Shown here: one piece after another, positions 1-7,354 of the stretch
Numbering within the stretch: the stretch's first letter is position 1
Layout of the letters: each line of letters begins with the position of its first letter
Assembly: GCA_934488695.1 (NCBI GenBank)
Contig: CAKSSH010000018.1
Coordinates: 1-29,888, forward strand
Length of the DNA stretch: 29,888 nt
Direction: 5' to 3'
From: an uncultured Oscillospiraceae bacterium
GTDB taxonomy: Bacteria; Bacillota; Clostridia; Oscillospirales; Ruminococcaceae
Translations under genes and position numbers: made by a program
The notes under the pieces: model-generated
What the model saw: only the letters and a program-made list of their open reading frames with translations
The model's database searches: none
Told to the model about the DNA's origin: nothing

Positions 1-466
1 ACGGCCGGGTCGTTTTCTCCCAGCGGACGACCGAGCACCACTGATTGTAAAGCTTGGGCAGATCCCGATAGGAGTGTAAGGTGTGGGCGTAATGCTCGCA
101 GAAAAGGGTCTCCGAGGTCGGCCGGACGCACAGGCGCTCCTCTAACTTTTCGTTGCCGCCGTGAGTGACCCACGCCACTTCGGGCGCAAACCCTTCCACA
201 TGATCCTTTTCCTTTTGGAGCAGGCTTTCGGGAATAAACATCGGCATATAGACGTTGACGTGACCGGTTTCCTTGAAGCGCCGGTCCAACTCTGCCTGGA
301 TAAGCTCCCAAATGGCGTAGCCGTAGGGCCGAATTACCATGCAGCCACGCACGCTGGAATAGTCGATCAGTTCAGCCTTGAGCACAATGTCGGTATACCA
401 TTTGGCAAAGTCCTCATCCATCGCGGTGATTTCTTTTACCTTTTTGCTGTCTTTGTTTTCTGCCAT
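1..466 (-). CDS. proS: Prolyl-tRNA synthetase, N-terminal part (runs off window edge)
   Basis: Class II aminoacyl-tRNA synthetase that charges tRNA-Pro with proline in the cytoplasm. About 155 N-terminal codons are present and the gene continues beyond base 1. The protein begins MAENKDSKKVKEITAMDEDF. It then shows the class II core of the short archaeal/eukaryote-like ProRS type: a YSSVRGCMVIRPYGYAIWE stretch (motif 1 region), YMPMFIPESLL, GFAPEVAWVTHGG and RPTSE, followed by the motif 2 entry WCSVVRWE. This form lacks the YbaK-like editing insertion of the long bacterial form and is common in clostridia. The ATG at 464-466 is preceded by AAAGGA about 11 nt upstream. The gene starts 29 bp downstream of the CapD-like gene on the same strand and may be co-transcribed with it. 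The family call is firm; completeness cannot be judged. Confidence 0.93.
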   Translation of the reverse strand, partial: MAENKDSKKVKEITAMDEDFAKWYTDIVLKAELIDYSSVRGCMVIRPYGYAIWELIQAELDRRFKETGHVNVYMPMFIPESLLQKEKDHVEGFAPEVAWVTHGGNEKLEERLCVRPTSETLFCEHYAHTLHSYRDLPKLYNQWCSVVRWEKTTRP

Positions 467-495
467 GGGTCATAACATCCTTTCGGAAAGTTTGC

Positions 496-2349
496 TTATT
501 GATGATTGAAGGTCGGCACCAGATGCCGGACAACCTCGAAAACGGCCGGCGCATTGTCCATGCAGGCGTTTTCTTTTAAGCTGTCGGCCTGATCCTGTAG
601 GAACTTTTCATCGGTTGGGATCGGCTTGCAGACGAAAATCTTTTTGTTGGTGGTTCGAGTCGCATCCTCTTCCGAAAGGGACAGCTCTTCAAACAGCTTT
701 TCGCCCGGCCGCAAGCCGGTATAAACAATGTCGATGTCCTTGTTGGGCACCTGACCGCTGAGCCGAATCAGGTCGGCCGCCAAATCGGAAATCAAAATGG
801 GCTCTCCCATGTCCAGCACGAAGATTTCGCCGCCGCAAGCCAGCGCGCCGGCCTCCAGCACCAGAGAGACTGCCTCCGGAATGGTCATAAAATAGCGCTT
901 CATTTCGGGGTGGGTCACCCGGACGGGACCGCCCCGTTTAATCTGCTCTAAGAACAACGGGACCACCGAGCCCTCCGAGCCCAGCACATTGCCGAAACGA
1001 ACGGCGGCAAACTGTGTTTTGCTGTGCCGGTCCTCCATCTGAATCACCATCTCGGCAATTCGCTTGGAGGCGCCCATGATGTTGGTGGGGTTTACGGCCT
1101 TGTCGGTCGAAATTAAAATGAATTTTTCAACACCGAATTCGCTGGCGGTGTGCGCAGTGTTCCAGGTGCCGAAAACGTTGTTTTTAATCGCTTCGCAGGG
1201 GTTGTATTCCATCATGGGAACGTGCTTGTGCGCCGCTGCATGGAAAACGACCTGCGGCCGGTACTTTTCAAAGGTCAGGCGCAGCCGCTGTTCGTCCCGC
1301 ACAGAGCCTAAAACGGTCTCGTAACGTTCGCGGTCGTAATGCGCCCGAAGCTTATTGTCGATTTTAAACAGACTGTTTTCGCAGATATCAAAAATAATCA
1401 GCCGCTTGGCACCGTACTTCAGCACCTGATTGCAAATCTCGCTGCCGATACTGCCGGCGCCGCCGGTCACCAAAATGGTCTTGCCGGCAATAAAGCTTGA
1501 GGCAACCGATTCGTCAAGCATTACCCGATCCCGGCGAATGAGGTCGTTGGTGTCAACGTCCGCCATGTCCAGCCGGCGCCCGGTCGGAGAAGTGACGTCC
1601 TGTACGCTGCCGAAACGGCGCAGACGCGCACCGTGCTCGGAGCAGACGGCCAAAATGTCTCGCAGCGCATCCTTGTCGATCTCGTTGACCGCCAGGACGA
1701 CCTCCTGAATCTCCCGGTCGTCGATAAGCCGCCCCAGAACATCTCGCCCGCCCAGCACCTTGAGGCCGGCGATGGTGGAGCCGACCAGCGCCAAATTGTC
1801 ATCCACAAAGCCGACGGGACGCTTGTCACTGTCGGTGAGGACAAGACGGCGCGCAAGATAACTGCCGAGCTCTCCGGCACCGTAAATCAAGATTCGGGCG
1901 CTTTTTTCTTTGCCGGTCAAACGGTAAAAATAATATCGAATAACCGAGTTGTAAAGCCGCAGAACACCATGCCCCAGACAGCAGAGCAAGAACAGCACAA
2001 GAACGCTCACAAAAGTCTCCCGCAGGCCGATTTTAGGCAGACTGCCGATGTTCAGCAGCCGCGGCAGCAGATAAACGATTATGCCGGAGCAGGCGCAGAT
2101 AATGGCGTGCTTGACAATATCTAAGGTTCCGAAATGCTTGAGATTTTCGGAATACATGTTGGAAACGGCGTGAAACACCACCGCCAAAACGAGGAAGAAC
2201 AAACTGTACCGAAAGCCGAGGGTTGAAAGCTGAATCGCTTTCGGCCCGTAGACAATCGCCAGACCGATAAAAACGGCGGCGACAGAGGCCGCCATATCCC
2301 AAATAAGCAGGAGCAGGACCTTAAAGATTTTTCTGCTGATATCTCGCAT
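496..2349 (-). CDS. Long-form CapD/FlaA1-type nucleotide-sugar epimerase/dehydratase
   Basis: Membrane-anchored polysaccharide biosynthesis enzyme of the CapD/PglF/FlaA1 family; members act on UDP-HexNAc (typically 4,6-dehydration of UDP-GlcNAc) for capsule, O-antigen or protein glycans. 617 residues is normal for the long form. Residues about 11-130 hold four hydrophobic helices. A first Rossmann-like domain starts at IYGAGELGS (155-163). The catalytic SDR domain has TGGAGSIG (295-302) for NAD, STDKAVNP (414-421) with the Asp-Lys pair, and MGASKR (425-430), where Met replaces the usual Tyr as in dehydratases. RFGNVLGSEGSVVP (451-464) follows. The ATG is preceded by GGAGGG at 6-nt spacing, and a promoter lies at 2419-2447. 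The exact sugar product cannot be read from sequence. Confidence 0.92.
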   Translation of the reverse strand: MRDISRKIFKVLLLLIWDMAASVAAVFIGLAIVYGPKAIQLSTLGFRYSLFFLVLAVVFHAVSNMYSENLKHFGTLDIVKHAIICACSGIIVYLLPRLLNIGSLPKIGLRETFVSVLVLFLLCCLGHGVLRLYNSVIRYYFYRLTGKEKSARILIYGAGELGSYLARRLVLTDSDKRPVGFVDDNLALVGSTIAGLKVLGGRDVLGRLIDDREIQEVVLAVNEIDKDALRDILAVCSEHGARLRRFGSVQDVTSPTGRRLDMADVDTNDLIRRDRVMLDESVASSFIAGKTILVTGGAGSIGSEICNQVLKYGAKRLIIFDICENSLFKIDNKLRAHYDRERYETVLGSVRDEQRLRLTFEKYRPQVVFHAAAHKHVPMMEYNPCEAIKNNVFGTWNTAHTASEFGVEKFILISTDKAVNPTNIMGASKRIAEMVIQMEDRHSKTQFAAVRFGNVLGSEGSVVPLFLEQIKRGGPVRVTHPEMKRYFMTIPEAVSLVLEAGALACGGEIFVLDMGEPILISDLAADLIRLSGQVPNKDIDIVYTGLRPGEKLFEELSLSEEDATRTTNKKIFVCKPIPTDEKFLQDQADSLKENACMDNAPAVFEVVRHLVPTFNHQ

Positions 2350-2418
2350 GCTTGACCCTCCGAAATTTTAATAAAACGGGAAATGCCCGGAAAACAGAAA
2401 AAATATTTATACTTATAT

Positions 2419-2447
2419 ATTGTACCACGCCGCTACCGGTTTCGCAA
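2419..2447 (-). promoter_or_regulatory. Predicted sigma-A promoter for the CapD-like gene
   Basis: On the minus strand there is a -35 TTGCGA (2442-2447) and a -10 TACAAT (2419-2424) with a 17-bp spacer. It points at the CapD-like start about 70 bp downstream. Confidence 0.6.
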
Positions 2448-2532
2448 GTGTTTTTGTGCAGCCAAAAGCGGAAAAAAACCGTAATTTTTTAAATTATTTT
2501 GGATTTAAGGGTATACTTTTTTGGAAAAACGT

Positions 2533-2570
2533 GCTACAATTTCGGTGACAATGTAAATTGTCAAGGAGGG
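2533..2570 (+). promoter_or_regulatory. Extended -10 and strong RBS upstream of the AAC(3)-like gene
   Basis: An extended -10 element TGCTACAAT (2532-2540) has no convincing -35 box. It is followed by AAGGAGGG (2563-2570), 9 nt before the ATG at 2580. An in-frame upstream start at 2499 exists, but this ribosome binding site decides for 2580. Confidence 0.45.
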
Positions 2571-2579
2571 ATAGCTTGT

Positions 2580-3374
2580 ATGAAAGAGATTACCAGGGAA
2601 CAAATCGTTTACGACCTGCGCTTGGGCGGTATTCAAGAGGGCGACGTTGTTTTGATGCACAGCGCGCTTTCCTCTATCGGTCATGTGGTAGGCGGGGCTG
2701 ACGCCGTTGTGGACGCCGTGCTGGAAGCGGTCGGCAAGACCGGCACCTTTGCCGTATCCACCATGGCCTTCAATCATCCGTATGATCCGGAGAAGGATCA
2801 GTCGACCGTCGGCATCATTTCCGAGACCCATCGGCTGCGCCCTGGCTCTATTCGGAGCCTGCGCCCGGTGCATTGCATCAATGCAATCGGTGCCCGCGCC
2901 GAGGAGCTGACGCGGGATCATGACAAGTGCGAGACCAACTGCGGTGTCGGATCTCCTTACCTGAAGCTGCGCGATATGGGCGGCAAGGTGATCCTGCTGG
3001 GGGTTGACATGAACCGCAACACCACCCTGCACGCGGTGGAGGATATTATGGATTCGGTCTATTTGGAGACCCGCACGATTCCGGCGCCGAAGTATGTGCC
3101 GGACTACGAGGGCAAGACCATGGAAATGAAGAAGTTTTGCCCGGGCCATCGGGACTTTTTGCGGTTTACGCCGGTGCTGCGCCGTGAAGGCGCACTGATT
3201 GAGGTGTGCGTCGGCAATGCGCTGTGCAAGATTATCGACGTGCGCAAAATGTTCGACCTCGGAGAAAAAATTCTGCGCGAAAATCCGCTTTTCTTTATGT
3301 GCGAAAACGAGCACTGCGAGTATTGTCATAACGCACATGCCCTGCAGGCGGCCAAAGATGCACAGAAGGCGTAA
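2580..3374 (+). CDS. AAC(3)-family N-acetyltransferase
   Basis: 264-residue member of the antibiotic N-acetyltransferase family (AAC(3), YokD, FrbF), which transfers acetyl from acetyl-CoA to an amine. Family landmarks are LMHSALSSIG with VVGGADAVVDAV near the N terminus, GTFAVSTMAFNHPYDP, the catalytic-His segment RPVHCINAIGARAEEL, and GVGSPYLKLRDMGGKVILLG followed by a TTLHAVED segment. These match the fold and active-site layout. Chromosomal clostridial homologs need not act on aminoglycosides, so resistance is not implied. The Cys/His-rich tail (CENEHCEYCHNAH) resembles a small metal-binding knuckle and is not a standard part of the family. It is the first gene of a three-gene unit; the next start lies 12 bp after its stop. 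Confidence 0.88.
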   Translation: MKEITREQIVYDLRLGGIQEGDVVLMHSALSSIGHVVGGADAVVDAVLEAVGKTGTFAVSTMAFNHPYDPEKDQSTVGIISETHRLRPGSIRSLRPVHCINAIGARAEELTRDHDKCETNCGVGSPYLKLRDMGGKVILLGVDMNRNTTLHAVEDIMDSVYLETRTIPAPKYVPDYEGKTMEMKKFCPGHRDFLRFTPVLRREGALIEVCVGNALCKIIDVRKMFDLGEKILRENPLFFMCENEHCEYCHNAHALQAAKDAQKA

Positions 3375-3386
3375 GGAGGAAAAAAC

Positions 3387-4091
3387 ATGTATCGTTTCAG
3401 TATTGCTTTAGCAAATCAGAACGACGAACGCCACGGGATCAGCAATCTGGAGCTGACCGACGGTTGCTTCGGCGCTCCGCTTTGGGAGCTTTCGCCCGAA
3501 CAACTGGAGGAGATTCGCGATCGGCTCATTTATGAGCTTTCCCGGGTGGTTTTGTACACCGTTTCTCTGCCGGTGCGCGAGCAGGAAAAATATGTCCGGC
3601 TGCTGCGCGCGGCGCACCTTTTGAATGTCGAGAATCTGCACCTGACTTATGCGGCCGTGGAGGGCGCGTCTCAGGAGGAGATTCAGGCGGTCATTCGGAT
3701 GGCGGAGGCCTTTTCCATACGGGTGCTGTTCTGCATAGAGGCGGCGCATATTGAGCAGTTTGATTTTGAAGCCTATCGGGCGCTGCGCGGAGAGAATACC
3801 GGCTTGATTTTTGACCCGAGCGAGTTTGTCCGGCTGCACAAGTGCCCGTTCCTGTCGGTGCTTTATAAGCTCAAATTCAAGGATGACATCGTGTTTTTGC
3901 GGGTCAATGATATGCTGTACGACAGCCTGACGCCGATGCTGCCCGAGCACGGGAACAGCGAGATTAAGGAATGTGCCTCCAATCTGCTGGTGCGCAGCTT
4001 CTCAGGGTACTTCTCCTTTGCAAAGTACGGCGACGAGATTGACCTTTCGGAGGTTATCAGCGCGTTCTGCTCTGCGCTGTGTAATTTGTAA
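3387..4091 (+). CDS. TIM-barrel isomerase/epimerase-like protein, degenerate
   Basis: 234 residues with the pattern of a xylose-isomerase-like (AP endonuclease 2 type) TIM barrel: alternating hydrophobic strands and amphipathic helices, VLFCIEAAH around residues 113-121 (candidate ligand E118) and LIFDPSEFV (D143). At the third ligand position the family's L-H-x-K-D is replaced by LRVND (171-175), and no C-terminal I-E-x-W/E-P-H strand is recognisable. It may therefore bind metal weakly or not act as an isomerase. It is also shorter than the usual 250-290. The ATG follows GGAGG at good spacing. Its stop overlaps the next start (TAATG), so translation is coupled to the cyclase-family gene. The family assignment is moderate; no substrate can be proposed. 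Confidence 0.6.
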   Translation: MYRFSIALANQNDERHGISNLELTDGCFGAPLWELSPEQLEEIRDRLIYELSRVVLYTVSLPVREQEKYVRLLRAAHLLNVENLHLTYAAVEGASQEEIQAVIRMAEAFSIRVLFCIEAAHIEQFDFEAYRALRGENTGLIFDPSEFVRLHKCPFLSVLYKLKFKDDIVFLRVNDMLYDSLTPMLPEHGNSEIKECASNLLVRSFSGYFSFAKYGDEIDLSEVISAFCSALCNL

Positions 4092-4759
4092 TGTCACGGG
4101 TCTTGGATTTAACCGGCCCGATTTACACCGGAATGTGGAGCTACGGAGAGCCGTTTCCGCAGGTCACGGTTCGCCCGCTGCCGACGGTTTCTTGGGTGCG
4201 GTACCCGATTTACGCCGAAATTTTTGACGGGATGAATTCTCAATGCGGCACCTATCTTGAAACGCCGGCGCATTTGCTGGGCGATCGGTCGTACCCGCTG
4301 TCAGCGGTGTCGGTCGAGCGGCTCTTTGAAATGCCGGCGGTGGTGTTGAAGCTTGAGCTGCCGGAAGCGGAGCCTTGCGCGCCGATTACTCGGCAGGCGC
4401 TTGAAGTCGCGCCCGGAGTCGATCGGATTTGTCCCGGGGACGCTCTGCTGCTCTGCACCGGTTGGGGCGAGCGTTGGCGAGCGCCGGACTTTGTGGAGCA
4501 TTCTCCCTTTATCACACGGGAGGCAATGGATTTTTTAATTGGGAAAAAGCCGTTTTTGCTGGGGTCGGATTTTCCGAGGTGGGATAACCTTGCGTCTCCA
4601 CAGGGCTTTTGGCAGGATTTTTATGCAGCCGACATTCTCATGCTGGCTCCGCTGTGTAACCTGGCGCAGGCGCCGACGACCGGCGGCCGGCTGACAGCGC
4701 TGCCGCTGCGGGTAGAGGAAACCTGCTGTGCGCCCTGCCGCGCGGTTATGCATTTTTAA
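4091..4759 (+). CDS. Cyclase-family (kynurenine formamidase-like) protein with altered metal motif
   Basis: 222 residues. It opens with LDLTGPIYTGMW, the N-terminal signature of the cyclase/KynB-like metal-dependent hydrolase family. Where active members carry H-x-G-T-H-x-D-x-P-x-H, this protein has QCGTYLETPAH (51-61): the first His is Gln, the second is Tyr and the Asp is Glu, and only the last His (61) remains. LLGSDFPRWDN (156-166) occupies the position of the conserved G-x-D-x-P-S-x-D segment. CTGWGERW (122-129) and a C-terminal LTALPLRVEE also fit the family. The start overlaps the preceding stop by one base. The fold assignment is reasonable, but hydrolase activity is doubtful given the lost ligands. 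Confidence 0.72.
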   Translation: MSRVLDLTGPIYTGMWSYGEPFPQVTVRPLPTVSWVRYPIYAEIFDGMNSQCGTYLETPAHLLGDRSYPLSAVSVERLFEMPAVVLKLELPEAEPCAPITRQALEVAPGVDRICPGDALLLCTGWGERWRAPDFVEHSPFITREAMDFLIGKKPFLLGSDFPRWDNLASPQGFWQDFYAADILMLAPLCNLAQAPTTGGRLTALPLRVEETCCAPCRAVMHF

Positions 4760-4765
4760 AGGGAG

Positions 4766-4793
4766 ATCGGCCGAGGCAAAAGCCTCGGCCGAT
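4766..4793 (+). terminator. 12-bp perfect hairpin between cyclase and ABC genes
   Basis: Arms ATCGGCCGAGGC (4766-4777) and GCCTCGGCCGAT (4782-4793) flank an AAAA loop. It lies 7 bp after the cyclase-family stop. There is no real T-run, so it could be an attenuator or an RNA-stabilising hairpin rather than a full terminator. Confidence 0.5.
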
Positions 4794-4820
4794 TTGCAAT
4801 TAGACGAAAAGGGGTGCAAA

Positions 4821-5735
4821 ATGAAAAAAGTCATCGAGATTGAGCGATTGAATAAATCGTTCGGTGCAATTGCGGCAGTGCGGAATCTGTCCTTCCAGGT
4901 CCGGCAGGGAGAGCTGTTTGCTTTTCTCGGGGTCAACGGAGCGGGAAAGTCCACCACCATCGGCATTTTGTGCGGCCAACTCAAAAAAGACAGCGGTCGG
5001 GTGACGGTCTGCGGCGAGGATATAGACCGGGGCCTTGCGTCAGTCAGCCGCAAGCTGGGCGTGGTGTTTCAGGAATCGGTACTGGATCGGCCGCTGACGG
5101 TTTTGGAAAACCTTAAAAGCCGCGCCGCGCTGTATGGAATTTCCGGCGCTGCTTTTCGGGAGCGGCTGCGCGAGCTGTCAGAGCTTCTGTGCCTTCAAGA
5201 CCTGCTCGACCGGCCGGTCGGCAAGCTGTCTGGCGGACAGCGCCGGCGGGTAGATATTGCCAGAGCGCTGCTGCACCGGCCGGAGATTTTGATTTTGGAT
5301 GAGCCGACGACCGGGCTGGACCCGCAGACGCGGCAGCTGCTGTGGCAGGTGCTGTCGGATTTGCGCCGGCGCGACGGGTTGACGGTGTTTTTAACAACAC
5401 ATTATATGGAGGAGGCGGCCGACGCCGATTACGTTGTTATTCTTGACAGCGGCGCCATTGCCGCCGAGGGTACGCCGTTGGCGCTGAAAAACGCCTACAC
5501 CGGCGATTTTATCACGCTGTACGGCGTCGCGCCGAAGGCTGCGGAGGACTTGGGTCTGCCCTGCGAGGAAATCGGCGGGGCGCTGCGGCTTTCGGTAGAA
5601 AACACCGCGGCGGCGACGCAGCTGATCTTGCATCATCCGGAGCTGTTTGAGGACTATGAAATCGTTAAAGGAAAAATGGACGATGTGTTTTTGGCCGTTA
5701 CCGGCAAAAAATTGATGGGAGGGGGAGGACAATGA
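4821..5735 (+). CDS. ABC-2 exporter ATP-binding protein (DrrA/NodI-like)
   Basis: 304-residue ATPase subunit of a drug/lipid-type ABC-2 exporter. Walker A is GVNGAGKST (37-45), the Q-loop is in VVFQES (81-86), the signature is LSGGQ (136-140), Walker B is LILDEP (157-162) and the switch His is in TTHYMEE (His194). The C-terminal 80 residues are the extra domain seen in DrrA-like proteins. The start at 4821 follows AAAAGGGG; an upstream in-frame start at 4728 would run through the preceding stop region and hairpin and is unlikely. Its stop overlaps the permease start by 4 bp (ATGA), so the two should form one transporter. The substrate is unknown. Confidence 0.9.
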   Translation: MKKVIEIERLNKSFGAIAAVRNLSFQVRQGELFAFLGVNGAGKSTTIGILCGQLKKDSGRVTVCGEDIDRGLASVSRKLGVVFQESVLDRPLTVLENLKSRAALYGISGAAFRERLRELSELLCLQDLLDRPVGKLSGGQRRRVDIARALLHRPEILILDEPTTGLDPQTRQLLWQVLSDLRRRDGLTVFLTTHYMEEAADADYVVILDSGAIAAEGTPLALKNAYTGDFITLYGVAPKAAEDLGLPCEEIGGALRLSVENTAAATQLILHHPELFEDYEIVKGKMDDVFLAVTGKKLMGGGGQ

Positions 5736-6628
5736 CCGGCTGCCGACGTCTTATTATACGCAATTGTAAAATGTTTTTTAAAGACAAGGGAATTTTTTTC
5801 TCGTCCTTGATAACGCCGATTATCCTGCTGGTCCTGTTCGTGACCTTTTTGGGCCGCGTTTACCGGGACAGCTTTCTGGCGGCACTGCCGGCGGGATTTG
5901 AGGTGGATGCGTCGCTGGTCAATGCCACGGTAGGCGGCCAGCTGATTTCGTCGCTGCTGGCAGTCAGCTGTGTTACGGTTGCTTTTTGCGCCAACCTTTT
6001 AATGGTGCAGGACAAGGTCAGCGGCGCCCGAAAGGATATTCTGGTGTCTCCCGTGAAGCGGTCGACGGTTGCCGTCGCTTATTTCGGCGCCTGCGCGCTG
6101 ACCACGCTGATCGTCAGCGTGACGGCATTGGCGGCCAGCTTTTTGTACCTCTTGAAAACAGGCTGGTATTTGTCGGCGGCCGACGCCTTGTTGCTGGTGC
6201 TGGATGTGTTGCTGCTGACGCTGTTCGGCGTGGCGCTGTCCTCCTGCGTCAACTTCGGCCTGACGACACAGGGGCAGATTTCAGCGGTCGGCACGATGGT
6301 CAGCGCCGGATACGGCTTTTTGTGCGGCGCTTATATGCCGATTTCCAGCTTTTCACCGGGACTGCAAAAGGTCCTTTCGCTCCTGCCCGGCACTTACGGC
6401 ACCAGCCTGCTGCGCAATCACGCTCTCGGCGGTGTGTTCCGGGAAATGCGTGCCGTCGGGTTTCCCGGCTCGGGGGTAGAGGCCATTCGGGACTCGATTG
6501 ATTGCAACCTTTATTTCTTCGGCCGATCCGTCGGGATTGGCGGCATGTATCTCATTTTAGTCGGCGCGACGGCAGTGCTGGTCGGAATTTATGTGCTGCT
6601 GAGCACGGTCGGCCGCAGACAGAGATAA
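5732..6628 (+). CDS. ABC-2 type permease
   Basis: 298-residue integral membrane partner of the preceding ATPase. Hydrophobic stretches lie near residues 20-40, 65-90, 108-135, 143-165, 180-200 and 265-290, i.e. about six transmembrane helices with a cytoplasmic N terminus. The segment GFLCGAYMPISSFSPGLQ followed by LLPGTYGTSLLRN is the characteristic ABC-2 membrane domain region before the last helix. Translation is coupled to the ATPase by a 4-bp overlap. The next ATPase starts 12 bp after its stop, which puts both transporters in one transcript. Confidence 0.87.
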   Translation: MTGCRRLIIRNCKMFFKDKGIFFSSLITPIILLVLFVTFLGRVYRDSFLAALPAGFEVDASLVNATVGGQLISSLLAVSCVTVAFCANLLMVQDKVSGARKDILVSPVKRSTVAVAYFGACALTTLIVSVTALAASFLYLLKTGWYLSAADALLLVLDVLLLTLFGVALSSCVNFGLTTQGQISAVGTMVSAGYGFLCGAYMPISSFSPGLQKVLSLLPGTYGTSLLRNHALGGVFREMRAVGFPGSGVEAIRDSIDCNLYFFGRSVGIGGMYLILVGATAVLVGIYVLLSTVGRRQR

Positions 6629-6640
6629 GGAGAAAAGCCT

Positions 6641-7354
6641 ATGTTGAAGATTGAACATTTGACCAAGACATATGGGGAGAAAAAGGCGGTAGACGATTTG
6701 AGTCTGCACATTGCTCCGGGTGAAATTTACGGTTTTATCGGCCACAACGGCGCAGGAAAGACGACCACCCTGCGGTCGGTGGCCGGCATTTTGCGGTTTG
6801 ACGCCGGCGAGATCACAATCTGCGGCCGATCCATTCAAAGGGACCCGCTTTTCTGCAAGCGGCAGATGGCCTATATTCCGGACAACCCCGATTTATACGA
6901 GTTTATGACCGGTATTCGGTATTTAAACTTTGTTGCCGATATTTTTGGCGTTTCTGCGGAAGAGCGGCGGGAGCGGATTTTAAAGGATGCCGAGCGTTTT
7001 GAAATAACACAAGAGCTTTCCCGGCCGATTGCCGCTTATTCGCACGGAATGAAGCAGAAGCTTGCGCTGATAGCGGCATTTTTGCACCGGCCGAGGCTGA
7101 TTTTGATGGACGAGCCGTTTGTCGGTTTGGACCCAAAGGCGGCCCATCTGCTCAAGGGCATGATGCGCGAGCTTTGTGATGCGGGCGGCGCCATTTTTTT
7201 CTCTACCCACGTGTTGGAGGTCGCCGAAAAGCTTTGCGATAAAATTGCCATCATCCGGCAGGGGCGGCTGATCCGCTCCGGCAGTCTGCAGGAGGTCCGG
7301 GGAGATGACAGTCTGGAGGAGGTCTTTTTGGAATTGGAGGCGGCGTCATGTTAA
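6641..7354 (+). CDS. ABC transporter ATP-binding protein (second exporter)
   Basis: 237-residue stand-alone ATPase. Walker A is GHNGAGKTT (34-42), the signature is the variant YSHGMKQ (133-139) typical of BcrA/EcsA-like ABC-2 ATPases, Walker B is LILMDEP (153-159), the D-loop is GLDP, and the switch His190 is in FSTHVLEVAE. RBS AAGGAG precedes the ATG. It overlaps the following large permease by 7 bp, which pairs them as a second exporter distinct from the 4821-6628 one. The substrate is unknown. Confidence 0.9.
   Translation: MLKIEHLTKTYGEKKAVDDLSLHIAPGEIYGFIGHNGAGKTTTLRSVAGILRFDAGEITICGRSIQRDPLFCKRQMAYIPDNPDLYEFMTGIRYLNFVADIFGVSAEERRERILKDAERFEITQELSRPIAAYSHGMKQKLALIAAFLHRPRLILMDEPFVGLDPKAAHLLKGMMRELCDAGGAIFFSTHVLEVAEKLCDKIAIIRQGRLIRSGSLQEVRGDDSLEEVFLELEAASC

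Noticed and set aside
2505..3338. 277-codon frame antisense to the AAC(3)-like gene
   Set aside because: The sense protein has recognised family motifs; the antisense one has none and no ribosome binding site.
2580..3374. Aminoglycoside resistance gene
   Set aside because: The fold family matches, but chromosomal clostridial members often have other or unknown substrates; nothing in the sequence shows aminoglycoside specificity.
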